Positions 36,978-48,295 of a stretch of DNA of 64,000 nt are shown piece by piece (the first letter of the stretch is position 1; every line of letters begins with the position of its first letter). Origin of the DNA: Acidimangrovimonas sediminis (GTDB taxonomy: Bacteria > Pseudomonadota > Alphaproteobacteria > Rhodobacterales > Rhodobacteraceae). The position numbers and the translations under genes were made by a program. The notes under the pieces were generated by a model that saw only the letters and a program-made list of their open reading frames with translations, made no database searches and was not told where the DNA came from. The DNA lies in NCBI RefSeq assembly GCF_002871005.1, contig NZ_PHSN01000005.1, positions 310,001 through 374,000 of the forward strand. The letters are read 5' to 3'.

Positions 36978-38209
36978 CCGCGTCTGCCTCCGCATCCAGA
37001 GTGCTTGGCGTGCATTCCGAAGTGGGGCGCCTGCACGAGGTCATGGTGCACCGCCCCGACCTCAGCCTGCGGCGGCTGACGCCTGCCAATTGCCATGACC
37101 TGCTGTTCGACGACGTGCTCTGGGTCAAGAAGGCGCGCGAAGAACATGACGCCTTCGTCGACACCCTGCGGGATCGCGGCGCCATCGTGCATGTCTTCAG
37201 CGCGCTTCTTGCCGACACCCTGGCGCAGGCCGAGGCACGGGACTGGCTGCTCGACCAACGCCTTGCGCCTGCCTTCGTCGCATCGGATCTGGCAGATGAA
37301 CTGCGCGGCTGGTTGAATGAACTGCCCTCTGACGAGCTTGCGGGCAAGCTCACCGGGGGTGTTGCCCGCGCCGAATTGCCGTTCACTTCGCGCAGCCTGG
37401 CCGCGCAGGCGATGCTGCCGGGCGATTTCGTGCTGCCGCCTTTGCCCAATCAGCTCTTTACCCGAGACAGTTCGGCCTGGATCTACGGGACGGCCAACGT
37501 GAGTAGCATGTTCTGGCCCGCGCGACGTCCGGAGACAGCGAATATCGAGGCTGTCTATCGCTTTCACCCCCGCTTCATTGGGGCGGGCTTTCCACTGCTG
37601 ACCGAGGCCGGCGCCGGCACGCTGGAGGGGGGCGACATCATGCCGATCGGGCAGGGCACCGTGCTGGTCGGGATGGGGGAGCGGACCACACCGCAGGCGG
37701 TCAGTGACCTTGCGCGCCAGCTTTTCTCCACCGGAACGGCCGAGCGGGTCATCGCCGCACTGATGCCGCGCGACCGCAGCTTCATGCATCTCGATACCGT
37801 CTTCACCTTCTGCGACCATGATCTGGTCACGCTCTTTCCGCCGGTGGTGGATCGCATCCGCTCCTTCTCGCTCCGGCCGGGCGATGTCGATGGCCGGCTT
37901 CACGTCACTGAGGAGACGCGGCCCTTCACGCAGGTGGTCGCGGAGGCGCTCGGCCTCGATCACCTTCGGCAGGTGGTGACGGGCGGCGACAATTACGAGG
38001 CCGAGCGGGAGCAATGGGACGACGGGAACAATGTCGTCGCGGTCGAGCCCGGCGTCGTCATCGCCTATGACCGCAACACCTACACCAACACCCAGCTTCG
38101 CCGCGCGGGGATCGAGGTCATCACCATCGAGGGCGCCGAACTCAGCCGCGGACGCGGCGGGGGGCATTGCATGACCTGCCCGCTGGTTCGCGACCCAATC
38201 CAAATCTGA
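36974..38209 (+). CDS. arcA: Arginine deiminase
   Basis: The 411-residue enzyme converts arginine to citrulline and ammonium. It has [16 protein letters not shown] at the N-terminus, [22 protein letters not shown], the HLDTVFTF block with catalytic His/Glu, and [10 protein letters not shown] near the end, in which Cys399 is the nucleophile. Length is normal for ArcA. The ATG at 36974 overlaps the preceding stop. Upstream open frame back to 36920 lies inside the decarboxylase gene and is not used. It feeds citrulline to arcB eleven bases downstream. Confidence 0.96.
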   Translation: MTASASASRVLGVHSEVGRLHEVMVHRPDLSLRRLTPANCHDLLFDDVLWVKKAREEHDAFVDTLRDRGAIVHVFSALLADTLAQAEARDWLLDQRLAPAFVASDLADELRGWLNELPSDELAGKLTGGVARAELPFTSRSLAAQAMLPGDFVLPPLPNQLFTRDSSAWIYGTANVSSMFWPARRPETANIEAVYRFHPRFIGAGFPLLTEAGAGTLEGGDIMPIGQGTVLVGMGERTTPQAVSDLARQLFSTGTAERVIAALMPRDRSFMHLDTVFTFCDHDLVTLFPPVVDRIRSFSLRPGDVDGRLHVTEETRPFTQVVAEALGLDHLRQVVTGGDNYEAEREQWDDGNNVVAVEPGVVIAYDRNTYTNTQLRRAGIEVITIEGAELSRGRGGGHCMTCPLVRDPIQI

Positions 38210-38220
38210 GGAGACTACCG

Positions 38221-39222
38221 ATGCCGCTCAATCTGCACGGCCGTTCCGTCCTGGCGCTGGACGATTTCAGCCCCGACGAAATCCGCTACCTTCTCCGCCT
38301 CGGTGCCGAGCTCAAGGCCGCCAAGGTGGGGGGGTATGAACGCCAGCGCCTGCGGGGCAAGAACATCGCCCTGATATTCGAGAAGGAATCGACCCGCACC
38401 CGTACCGGTTTCGAGGTCGCCGCCTACGATCAGGGCGCGCATGTCACCTTTCTGGGGCCGACCGGCAGCCACATCGGCCACAAGGAGTCGATGAAGGATA
38501 CCGCGCGGGTGCTGGGCCGGATGTACGACGGGATTGAATACCGCGGCTTCGGCCAGGGCCAGGCCGAGGTGCTGGCCTCTCATGCCGGCGTGCCGGTCTA
38601 CAACGGCCTGACGGATCAGTCGCACCCGACCCAGATCCTCGCCGATTTCATGACGATGCGGGAATACACCCACAAGCATTTCTCGGACATGACCGTGGCC
38701 TTCCTCGGCGAAGGCCGAGACAACGTCGCCCTGTCGCTGGCGCAGGGGGCGATGCTGCTGGGGATGGACATGCGTATCGCGTCGCCTCGCGCCCTCTGGC
38801 CGGAGGACGGCTTCGTGGCGCATCTGCACAGCATCGGTGCCCGGACCGGTGGGAAGCTGACCATCACGGAGACGGTGGACGCCGCGGTGAAGGGGGCAGA
38901 TTTCATCTATACCGACGTCTGGGTGTCGATGGGCGAGAGCGAGGAAGTCTGGGCCCAACGGATCGAGCTTCTGACACCCTATCGCGTCACCGCCGCGACG
39001 ATGGAGGCGGCGCAGAACCCTTTCGTCAAGTTCATGCACTGCCTTCCCGCGTTCCACAACACCGAGACCACGGTGGGTGCCGACATCGCGAAACGCTTTG
39101 GAATCGACTGCATGGAGGTGACCGAGGAGGTCTTCGAATCCGAGGCTTCGATCGTCTTCGACGAAGCCGAGAACCGCATGCATTCCATCAAGGCGATCCT
39201 GGTCGCGACGCTGGGGGGCTGA
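38221..39222 (+). CDS. arcB: Ornithine carbamoyltransferase, catabolic
   Basis: The 333-residue enzyme splits citrulline with phosphate into ornithine and carbamoyl phosphate. The carbamoyl-phosphate site STRTRT is at residues 57-62; [17 protein letters not shown] and [10 protein letters not shown] (catalytic Cys) are all present. The segment around [13 protein letters not shown] replaces the more usual FLGDARNN form. Family wording and operon context favour the catabolic form over anabolic ArgF. GAGGAG precedes the ATG at 38221; the stop is two bases before arcC. Confidence 0.95.
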   Translation: MPLNLHGRSVLALDDFSPDEIRYLLRLGAELKAAKVGGYERQRLRGKNIALIFEKESTRTRTGFEVAAYDQGAHVTFLGPTGSHIGHKESMKDTARVLGRMYDGIEYRGFGQGQAEVLASHAGVPVYNGLTDQSHPTQILADFMTMREYTHKHFSDMTVAFLGEGRDNVALSLAQGAMLLGMDMRIASPRALWPEDGFVAHLHSIGARTGGKLTITETVDAAVKGADFIYTDVWVSMGESEEVWAQRIELLTPYRVTAATMEAAQNPFVKFMHCLPAFHNTETTVGADIAKRFGIDCMEVTEEVFESEASIVFDEAENRMHSIKAILVATLGG

Positions 39223-39224
39223 GC

Positions 39225-40130
39225 ATGCGCATCCTGGTCGCTCTCGGCGGCAACGCCCTGCTGAAGCGGGGCGAGCCCATGACGCATGCCCGTCAGCGTG
39301 CCAACGTAGCAAAGGCGGCGGCGGTCATGGCGCGTGTCATCGAAGCCGGGCACGACCTGGTCATCACCCACGGCAACGGGCCGCAGGTCGGCCTTTTGGC
39401 GCTGCAATCCGCGGCAGGTCCGAAGGCAAGCGCGCAGCCCCTCGACGTCCTGGATGCCGAGAGCGAGGGGATGATCGGTTACCTGATCGAGAGGGAGCTG
39501 CGCAGCCGCCTGCCGGGGCGCGAGATCGCGACCTTGCTGACCCAGGTTCGCGTCGATGGCGCAGATCCCTCCTTCGCCGCGCCGACCAAGCCGATCGGTC
39601 CGACATATTCGGAAAGCGCCGCGCGCGAACTGGCAGCGGCAAACGACTGGACCATCGCACCGGACGGACATGGCTGGCGCCGCGTGGTTGCCTCGCCCGA
39701 ACCTGTCGAGGTGCTGGAGGCACGTGCGATCGGGCTTCTCCTCGCCGAGGGCGTCATCGCGATCTGCGCCGGCGGTGGCGGCATCCCGGTCGTCCGGCAG
39801 GTGAACGGCTGGTTGACCGGCATCGAGGGCGTGATCGACAAGGACGCGTCGAGCGCGCTTCTGGCGCAGCACGTCGGGGCGGATCTGCTGATCCTCGCGA
39901 CCGATGTGGAGGGCCTGTTCGAGGCATTCGGCACGCCCCGGCAGCGCCTGATCCCGACGGTCAGGGCGCATGACCTGACCCTCGACGACCTTCCCGCCGG
40001 GTCGATGCGACCGAAGGCGAAGGCGGCGGCGGATTTCGTTCGCGCGACGGGACGGTCCGCCGTGATCGGAGCGCTGGACGATGTCGAGGCGCTTGCCGAG
40101 GGGGCCCGGGGCACCAGGTTCCTGCCGTGA
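39225..40130 (+). CDS. arcC: Carbamate kinase
   Basis: The 301-residue kinase makes ATP from carbamoyl phosphate and ADP, the energy-yielding step of the arginine deiminase route. It opens with LVALGGNALLKRGEPMT (phosphate-binding loop of the amino-acid kinase fold). THGNGPQVGLLALQ, VVASPEPVEV and GVIDKDASSALLAQ are family blocks. The start at 39225 follows arcB closely and GGGG provides a ribosome site. It is the last gene of the arc operon. Confidence 0.95.
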   Translation: MRILVALGGNALLKRGEPMTHARQRANVAKAAAVMARVIEAGHDLVITHGNGPQVGLLALQSAAGPKASAQPLDVLDAESEGMIGYLIERELRSRLPGREIATLLTQVRVDGADPSFAAPTKPIGPTYSESAARELAAANDWTIAPDGHGWRRVVASPEPVEVLEARAIGLLLAEGVIAICAGGGGIPVVRQVNGWLTGIEGVIDKDASSALLAQHVGADLLILATDVEGLFEAFGTPRQRLIPTVRAHDLTLDDLPAGSMRPKAKAAADFVRATGRSAVIGALDDVEALAEGARGTRFLP

Positions 40131-40268
40131 CGGCCGGGCAAACGCCTTGCAAGCATGCGGAGGAGCCGTGCGTCACGCCATCGGCCGCGCCCGAAAGGCC
40201 GGAAACGCGCGTGTTCCCGACCTGAAGGGGTATGATTAGGAAACCTGGCAACCCAGCGGAGCACACCG

Positions 40269-40811
40269 ATGAAGCCGTTACACCTCTCGCGCGCCTTCAC
40301 GCTGATCGAACCCGGGCCGGTGGTCCTGGTGACGACCCATGACGGTAGCAGACCCAACATCATGACCATCACATGGACGATGGTTCGCGGCTTCGACGCC
40401 GAGTTCGCCCTTACCACCGGGCCATGGAACCACTCCTGGGAGGCGCTGAGGGGCACGCGCGAGTGCGTTCTCGCCATCCCGACCGCCGACATGATCGACA
40501 CTGTCGTCGGAATAGGGATGTGTTCGGGCGCCGACACCGACAAGTTTGCGCGGTTCGGCCTCACGCCACTGGCAGCAAGTCACGTCAGGGCACCGTTGAT
40601 CAAGGAATGCCTGGCGAATATCGAATGCCGCGTCGAGGAGATCGTCGAACGGTTGAACCTCCTGATCCTGAAGGGGGTTGCCGCGCATATGGATGGTCAC
40701 CGGGCGGATCAGAGGCTGATTCACGCCGTCGGCGATGGAACGTTCACCGCCGATGGCGAGCGCTTCGACCGAAGCGAAGCGATGCGCGCCAAGCTGCCCG
40801 TTGGGCTTTAG
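40269..40811 (+). CDS. Flavin reductase family protein
   Basis: The 180-residue protein has the split-barrel flavin-binding fold: PGPVVLVTTHDGSRPNIMT (flavin contacts) and GPWNHSWEALRGTRECVLAIP. This family includes NAD(P)H:FMN reductases and electron-transfer flavoproteins. The ATG at 40269 follows a weak purine-rich site. The 138-bp gap from arcC and lack of overlap leave it unclear whether it belongs to the arc operon. Its partner is unknown. Confidence 0.82.
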   Translation: MKPLHLSRAFTLIEPGPVVLVTTHDGSRPNIMTITWTMVRGFDAEFALTTGPWNHSWEALRGTRECVLAIPTADMIDTVVGIGMCSGADTDKFARFGLTPLAASHVRAPLIKECLANIECRVEEIVERLNLLILKGVAAHMDGHRADQRLIHAVGDGTFTADGERFDRSEAMRAKLPVGL

Positions 40812-41229
40812 GGGAGGTCGGGCCCGGCGGCATCTTTCGGCGGTGTCCCGCCCCGAGGCGGGTGGATCGCGCCAGGAGAGAAAAGTGGCCCGTTGCCGCG
40901 TTTGTCCTCCAGTGTGGCGCATTTTCGGTGCCGGCCCTTCCTGGCGGTCTCCGCGGACCACATTGAAAGGCGTTATGGGCACCGCTCTGCAGGGGCCGAG
41001 CAACCGGACTGAAGGCGTCCACCGGCCGGTCGCGCCCGGTGTGGCGAACAAGGGGGGGCGCGAAACGGTCAGCCATGCGCCGCGCAGCAGGGGGCCGCGT
41101 TGTCGAGGAGAGGGACCGAACCGGACCTTCGCCAACCTTGTCACGAATGGTTGCTGTCCGATGCCGCAGACGCTCGGCACCGCGACCGACGTCCGGGTCC
41201 AGGCTGCTGCGATGGCGGGAGAAATGGCG
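40812..41229. other. Intergenic, small hairpin only
   Basis: This stretch of 418 bp lies between convergent flavin reductase and metal ATPase genes. A CCCGCC/GGCGGG hairpin at 40847-40862 could be a terminator for the reductase, though no T-run follows. The open frames here match no known family. Confidence 0.4.
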
Positions 41230-43450
<2,221 letters not shown>

Positions 43451-43488
43451 CCGCTGCCTTCCATCTCTTCCGTTTCTCGACAGCATAC

Positions 43489-43519
43489 AGGATAGGAGCT
43501 GCAGCCAGTGTAGCTTGAA
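43489..43519 (-). promoter_or_regulatory. MerR-type promoter with 19-bp spacer and dyad
   Basis: On the minus strand TTCAAG (43514-43519) and TATCCT (43489-43494) are separated by 19 bp, the long spacer typical of MerR-controlled promoters. Between them is an imperfect dyad (plus strand AGCTGCAGCCAGTGTAGCT, 43497-43515; arms match at 6 of 7). It fires toward the metal ATPase. Confidence 0.6.
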
Positions 43520-43548
43520 GGGGTGAATTAGGCGGAAGGAAGCGCGCC

Positions 43549-43730
43549 ATGCACACGATCGGAACCCTGGCCCGTGGCACCGGCACCAAGGTGCAGACCA
43601 TCCGATATTACGAACAGATCGGCCTGATGCCCGAACCCGGGCGCACCGAGGGTGGCCAGCGGCGCTATGGCGATGCCTATCTCGACCGGCTTGCCTTCAT
43701 TCGCCATTCGCGCCAGCTCGGTTTCAGGAG
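43549..43730 (+). pseudogene. Truncated MerR family regulator
   Basis: The ATG at 43549 starts a normal MerR helix-turn-helix (TIGTLARGTGTKVQTIRYYE, then GGQRRYGDAYLDRLAFIRHS). At about 43727, after RQLGF, similarity stops and the sequence becomes that of an integrase on the opposite strand. The dimerisation helix and metal-binding cysteines are gone. The frame runs on to 43863 by chance. Without them it could not activate the ATPase promoter in the usual metal-dependent way. Confidence 0.85.
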
Positions 43731-44108
43731 ATCGGCCCCGAACATGATGAAGTCGGTCGCCGTGAGCATTCGCCAGTCACGCTTCGCGATGTCGAAGCGC
43801 TTGAGCATCTTGAGTGTCTGGAGTTTGGTTTGTCCGGACGTCTTGTGCAGGCGCTCAAGGTAGGCGTCGATGATGCTCTCGCCGGTTGCGGATTGTGCCG
43901 CATCGCTCTTGCGGCGCAGCGAGAAGGCCAAGGCGCCACCAGCTTCGTCCACGAGGATTTCCTGCCGCCTCAACCAGGCGACGGCGAAGCGGCACTGGGC
44001 GAAGGTCTTGGCTTCGTTGACGACAATTGCGCCCTGGTGCTTCATCCGGATCTGGGCTGTGTAGCGCTTGCCCCCGGTCTTGCTTTTGCGTTCGGTGATC
44101 GTGCCCAT
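43725..44108 (-). pseudogene. Truncated tyrosine recombinase (phage/island integrase)
   Basis: The start MGTITERKSKTGGKRYTAQI is the arm-type DNA-binding domain of a common alphaproteobacterial integrase family. It continues through KTFAQCRFAVAWLRRQEI and a core-binding domain (YLERLHKTSGQTKLQTLKML) to ATDFIMFGADLL, where it is cut at the merR junction. The catalytic domain with the R-H-R-Y residues is missing, so it cannot recombine. It lies just upstream of dusA, the target of a known integrase family. Confidence 0.8.
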
Positions 44109-44283
44109 CTGGGGTCCTTTCTGTGATCTCTATTCGAGTTGCGTGGTTCTGATCGTTCGCCGCCGGTTTGCCCCGGGTAGACGACGCGATCGGTCGAACG
44201 GGAAGAGACAGGAGGGCCGCGAGCCCGTGCAGGAGGATCAAGCCAGAAAGATCGTGTCTGGCCTTGGCGTGCTGGCGCTGGGG

Positions 44284-44322
44284 GTGCTACACGAGCCGTT
44301 TGAGTGCTACACCGTGTAGCAC
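44284..44322. repeat. Three GTGCTACAC words, two direct and one inverted, before dusA
   Basis: GTGCTACAC occurs at 44284-44292 and 44304-44312 (20 bp apart, about two helix turns) and inverted at 44314-44322. The last two make the 19-bp palindrome GTGCTACACCGTGTAGCAC followed by TTTT. It could be a recombinase or regulator binding array of the former island, or a small terminator reading rightward. Confidence 0.65.
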
Positions 44323-44372
44323 TTTTCGTCGAAATCGCGCCGAACGGGGCCAAATCGGGAAAAATCGGGAAG

Positions 44373-45422
44373 ATGGCCGAATCGAAAATGCCCGAAAAAC
44401 AAGGGGTTTCGGCTCTCCACGACGCCGCCCGCCTCAGCGTTGCACCGATGATGGATTGGACCGACCGGCATTGCCGGGTGTTTCATCGTATGCTGTCGCG
44501 TCAAGCGTTGCTCTATACCGAGATGGTCACGGCGCCTGCGGTTATCCATGGGGATCGCGACCGACTGCTGGGATATGACGCGCTCGAACATCCGGTTGCG
44601 CTGCAGCTCGGGGGATCGGATCCGGCGGAGCTGGCGCAGGCGACGCGGATCGCGGCGGCCTATGGCTATGACGAGATCAACCTCAATGTCGGCTGTCCCT
44701 CGGATCGCGTGCAGTCGGGATGTTTCGGCGCCGTGCTGATGCAGCGGCCGCAGTTGGTGGCCGAGTGTGTCGCCGCCATGATCGCCGAGAGCCCGGTCGA
44801 AGTGACCGTCAAGTGCCGGATCGGCGTCGACGAGCAGGTGCCGGAGGAGGTGCTTCCGGCGTTTCTCGAGACCGTGCGTGCGGCCGGCGTGACGCGCTTC
44901 ACCATCCATGCGCGCAAGGCCTGGCTGCAGGGGCTCAGCCCCAAGGAGAACCGCGATATTCCGCCGCTGGATTACGATCTCGTGCTGCAGATGAAGCAGG
45001 CGTTCCCCGACCTGAACCTCTCGATCAACGGCGGCATTACCTCGCTCGACGCGGTGGAGGGCTTTCTTGAGCAGGGGATGGACGGGGTGATGCTGGGGCG
45101 CGCGGCCTACCATGATCCGGGATCGGTGCTGATCGGTGCCGACCGGCGGATCTGGGGGGACGCGCGCGAGGTGTCGCGCGGCGAGGCGGTCGGGCTGATG
45201 CGGCCCTACATCGCGGATCATGTCGGCGGCGGCGGGCGGCTGCACCAGGTCACGCGGCATATGCTGGGGCTGTTCCATGGCCAGCCCGGGGCGCGTGGCT
45301 GGCGCCGGGTGCTGTCGGAGCGGGCACACGGGATCGCGGCGGGCGATGTGGCTGGCGCGCTCGGGGTGCTCGACGCGGCGCTGGGGCAGGTGGCCGGGGC
45401 CCCGGCGCAGGCCGCAGGATGA
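44373..45422 (+). CDS. dusA: tRNA-dihydrouridine synthase A
   Basis: The 349-residue FMN enzyme reduces uridine in the tRNA D-loop. SVAPMMDWTDRHCR (FMN site and start of the barrel), LNVGCPSDRVQSGCFGAVLM with the catalytic Cys, TVKCRIGVDE, and HARKAWLQGLSPKENR are diagnostic of the DusA subgroup. The ATG at 44373 follows GGGAAG; an ATG at 44388 is also possible, and an earlier GTG at 44304 lies within a palindrome. The 5' part of dusA is a documented integration site, and an integrase remnant is directly upstream. Confidence 0.95.
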   Translation: MAESKMPEKQGVSALHDAARLSVAPMMDWTDRHCRVFHRMLSRQALLYTEMVTAPAVIHGDRDRLLGYDALEHPVALQLGGSDPAELAQATRIAAAYGYDEINLNVGCPSDRVQSGCFGAVLMQRPQLVAECVAAMIAESPVEVTVKCRIGVDEQVPEEVLPAFLETVRAAGVTRFTIHARKAWLQGLSPKENRDIPPLDYDLVLQMKQAFPDLNLSINGGITSLDAVEGFLEQGMDGVMLGRAAYHDPGSVLIGADRRIWGDAREVSRGEAVGLMRPYIADHVGGGGRLHQVTRHMLGLFHGQPGARGWRRVLSERAHGIAAGDVAGALGVLDAALGQVAGAPAQAAG

Positions 45423-45462
45423 GGCCGCCCGGCGGGGCGGGTCTGCAGGGCGTGGAGAGGCC

Positions 45463-46656
45463 TCAGGCCCCCGTCGCGGCCGCCGGGCGCAGCACCGCCG
45501 CCGACAGGGTCAGCGCGATCAGGCCGCATAGTGCGATCGCCGCGACCATCGGCAGGGCGGTGGAATCGAAGAATGGCCCCGTTGCTGCGATCATCACGCC
45601 GCCGGCCAGCATCTGAAGCGTGCCCCCCAGCGACGAGGCGAGGCCCGCAATGTCGCCATGTTCGTCGAGCGCCATCACCATCGTCGTCGGGATCACGAGG
45701 CCGAGGCAGGCGTTGGCGCAGAAGAGGCCGGCCATGATCACGGGCAGGGCGCCTCCGCCCATCGCCACCACGACGAGCAGGCCGATGGTGAAGGTCGCGA
45801 ACCCCAGCGTCGCACGGCGGATCACGGTGGGGGCGCCGTAACGCTCGCCCAGGCGGGCGGCGAATTGCGACGAGGTGAAGAAGCCGATCGCGTTCAGCGC
45901 GAAGGCCAGAGAGAAGCCGGTGGGCGAGAGGCCGAAGCTTTCGGTGTAGACGAAGGAAGCCGAGGCGAGGAAGACGAAGAAGCTTGCCATGCCGAAACCG
46001 CCCAGCAGGGTGAGGCCCATGAACGTCCGGTCCATCAGAAGGCGCGCGGTGCCGCGGGTCAGCGCACCGAGGTCGACCGGGCGGCGTTCGGCATGCGAAA
46101 GGGTCTCGGGCAGGGCGAAACCGGTGATCGCAAGGCTGACGATGCCCACCGCCACCAGCGCCCAGAAGATTTCGCGCCAGCCGAACAGGGCCATGAGGCC
46201 GGACCCGGCCAGCGGCGCCAGCATCGGCGAGACCGAGATCACCAGCATCACGGTGGCCATCAGCCGGGTCGCGGCGGGGCCGGTGTGCATGTCACGGATG
46301 ATTGCGCGCGGGATCACCATCACCGCGGCGCCGCCCAGCCCCTGGACGAAGCGGCCGATCACCAGCGCGCCGATGTCGGGGGCCATCGCGCAGGCCGCGG
46401 AACCGGCGAGGAACACGGCAAGCCCTAGGTAGAGCGGCGCCTTGCGCCCGACGCTGTCGGACCAGGGGCCATAGACCAGCTGCGCCACCCCGAAGGCGAT
46501 GAAATAGGCGGTCACCGTCATCTGGGTCTCGGCCACGCCGGCCCCCAGCGCGTGGCCAATCAGCGGCATCGCAGGCAGGTAGAGGTCGATCGAGAACGGG
46601 CCCACGCAGGACAGTAGCCCGAGGATCAACGCGGCGCGCAGGGTGCCGGTGGCCAT
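45463..46656 (-). CDS. Bcr/CflA family drug-resistance MFS transporter
   Basis: The 397-residue protein has twelve membrane helices. The N-terminus LSCVGPFSIDLYLPAMPLIG is the Bcr/CflA signature, and YGPWSDSVGRKAPL is the MFS loop between helices 2 and 3. It exports drugs or sulfonamide-like compounds by proton antiport. GGAG lies six bases before the ATG at 46656; the longer open frame upstream has no ribosome site. It converges with dusA, 40 bp away. Confidence 0.92.
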   Translation of the reverse strand: MATGTLRAALILGLLSCVGPFSIDLYLPAMPLIGHALGAGVAETQMTVTAYFIAFGVAQLVYGPWSDSVGRKAPLYLGLAVFLAGSAACAMAPDIGALVIGRFVQGLGGAAVMVIPRAIIRDMHTGPAATRLMATVMLVISVSPMLAPLAGSGLMALFGWREIFWALVAVGIVSLAITGFALPETLSHAERRPVDLGALTRGTARLLMDRTFMGLTLLGGFGMASFFVFLASASFVYTESFGLSPTGFSLAFALNAIGFFTSSQFAARLGERYGAPTVIRRATLGFATFTIGLLVVVAMGGGALPVIMAGLFCANACLGLVIPTTMVMALDEHGDIAGLASSLGGTLQMLAGGVMIAATGPFFDSTALPMVAAIALCGLIALTLSAAVLRPAAATGA

Positions 46657-46899
46657 GGTCGTCTCCAACTCGCAGGAATGGGCGTCATCGCTGTGACGTG
46701 GCGCGGTAAGTGGGGCGGTGACGTCGGGGCCGCGCGTCGCGCCGCCCGTCGGGCGCGATGGTAGCCCGGATCGGCGAAGGCTGCCATGCGAAAGTCGCAT
46801 AGCCGATACCAGTTTCGCCGCGCTGCGGCATAAGACCACTGGTCCCGGCGCCGCTGTCGGGCTAAGCGTCGGCAAACTTTGGCTGAGTCGGAGAGACAC

Positions 46900-47718
46900 T
46901 TGCCCGATACGATGCAACTTGTCGAGATGGCGATCCTGCTCCTCGTGCTGGGCGCCTTTGCCGGGCTGATGGCTGGACTGCTGGGCGTGGGAGGGGGCAT
47001 CATCCTCGTCCCGGGATATTACTATGCCTTCAGCTATCTCGGCTACGGCGGCGCGGATCTCATGCAGATCTGCCTTGCGACGTCACTGGCCACGATCATC
47101 GTGACCTCGATACGTTCGCTCATGGCGCACAACCGCAAGGGGGCGGTGGACTGGACGATCCTGCGGGGCTGGGCGCCGGGGATCGTGGCGGGGGCGATCG
47201 TCGGCGTGCTGGTCGTCGACCACCTCCAGACCTGGACGCTGCAGCTCATCTTCGGTGTCGTGGCGCTGGTGGTGTCGGCCTATCTCGGGCTGGGGCGAGA
47301 CGATTGGCGGCTGGGCGAAGAGATGCCGGGCCGCCGCCCGCGCAACGCATTCGCCACGCTGGTGGGCTTTCTGTCGGTGCTGATGGGGATCGGCGGCGGC
47401 AGCTTCGGCGTACCTCTGATGACGCTTTATGGCACGCCGATCCACCGCGCGGTGGCGACGGCGGCGGGCTTTGGCGTGACCATCGCGGTGCCGGCGGTGC
47501 TGGGCTTTCTGCTGACGCAGGTGCAGGGCGCGCCGCCCTGGACGATCGGGGCGCTGAACGTGCCGGCCTTCGTGGTGACCATCGCGATGACGCTGCTGAC
47601 CGCACCCGTGGGGGCACGGATCGCCCATGGCATGGACCCCAAGCCGCTGAAGCGGGTCTTCGCGGTGTTCCTGTGCATCGTCGCGCTGAACATGCTGCGC
47701 AAGGTGCTTCTGGGCTAG
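46900..47718 (+). CDS. TSUP family (TauE/SafE) membrane transporter
   Basis: The roughly 272-residue protein has about eight helices in two repeats. GLLGVGGGIILVPGYYYAF marks the first and LMGIGGGSFGVPLMTLYG the second, both TauE/SafE hallmarks. Family members move sulfite, sulfoacetate or other organosulfur anions. The TTG at 46900 has GGAG six bases upstream; the ATG at 46912 is the alternative. The gene is divergent from the MFS transporter. Confidence 0.88.
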   Translation: MPDTMQLVEMAILLLVLGAFAGLMAGLLGVGGGIILVPGYYYAFSYLGYGGADLMQICLATSLATIIVTSIRSLMAHNRKGAVDWTILRGWAPGIVAGAIVGVLVVDHLQTWTLQLIFGVVALVVSAYLGLGRDDWRLGEEMPGRRPRNAFATLVGFLSVLMGIGGGSFGVPLMTLYGTPIHRAVATAAGFGVTIAVPAVLGFLLTQVQGAPPWTIGALNVPAFVVTIAMTLLTAPVGARIAHGMDPKPLKRVFAVFLCIVALNMLRKVLLG

Positions 47719-47753
47719 GAAGCTTCTGGGCGAGGCTGCGCGGGATATGAAAA

Positions 47754-47777
47754 GGGCCCGCCTGTAAGGGCGGGCCC
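47754..47777 (-). terminator. Hairpin terminator, mainly for the minus-strand RcnB-like gene
   Basis: GGGCCCGCC (47754-47762) and GGCGGGCCC (47769-47777) form a perfect 9-bp stem with a 6-nt loop. Read leftward it is followed by TTTTCAT, so it ends the RcnB-like transcript. It may also stop the TSUP gene from the other side. Confidence 0.75.
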
Positions 47778-47839
47778 AACCCGTGCGCAAGCGGTGCGGC
47801 GCGTCGCGCGCGGGGTCGTCCTGATCTTCGCCGCGCGCC

Positions 47840-48238
47840 TCAGTGGCTGTTGAGCAGCACGCTCAGCAGGCCGACCGTCGCCACGATCGCCAGGGTGTCG
47901 TTGTTCACGCGCACCACGTGGTTGTTGTACAGCGCGTAGCGCTGGCCGCGGGGCGGCGGCGGCAGGTGGTAGCGGTGGTAATCGCTGATGTAACGGTAAT
48001 CCCGGTGGCGATGGTGACGCTCGCGGTGGGCATCGCGGCGCGGCGCGTAGCAGCGCCCGTGCGAGGCGATCAGTCCGGGCGGGCAACCGCGGTGATGCCC
48101 GTGCCAGCTGTCATGCCGGGGGTTGTCGAAGTGCTTGTCGCCGCGCTCGGCCTGCGCGGGGGCCGCCAGCGTGACGGCCACCAGCGCAGCCGCTGCGCCC
48201 GAGGCGAGCATGCTGAATGTCTTGTTCATGCGTTTCAT
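47840..48238 (-). CDS. RcnB-like His-rich periplasmic protein
   Basis: The 132-residue protein has a signal peptide ending near AAPAQA, then a His/Arg-rich stretch (residues 35-85, including HRGCPPG, HRERHHRHRDYRYI). It ends with the RcnB-type domain (YALYNNHVVRVNNDTLAIVATV). The histidines suggest metal binding; RcnB of E. coli modulates nickel/cobalt homeostasis in the periplasm. GGAGG lies eight bases before the ATG at 48238. A similar protein is encoded immediately upstream, 57 bp away. Confidence 0.78.
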   Translation of the reverse strand: MKRMNKTFSMLASGAAAALVAVTLAAPAQAERGDKHFDNPRHDSWHGHHRGCPPGLIASHGRCYAPRRDAHRERHHRHRDYRYISDYHRYHLPPPPRGQRYALYNNHVVRVNNDTLAIVATVGLLSVLLNSH

Positions 48239-48295
48239 CTCATATTCCTCCGTGGAAGCGTCGGTCGATCGCGCCGGACGGCGGCAAAACGTGAC

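Noticed and set aside
44304-44372. dusA start at the GTG in the palindrome
   Set aside because: The added residues are not family-like, and the ATG at 44373 has a better site.
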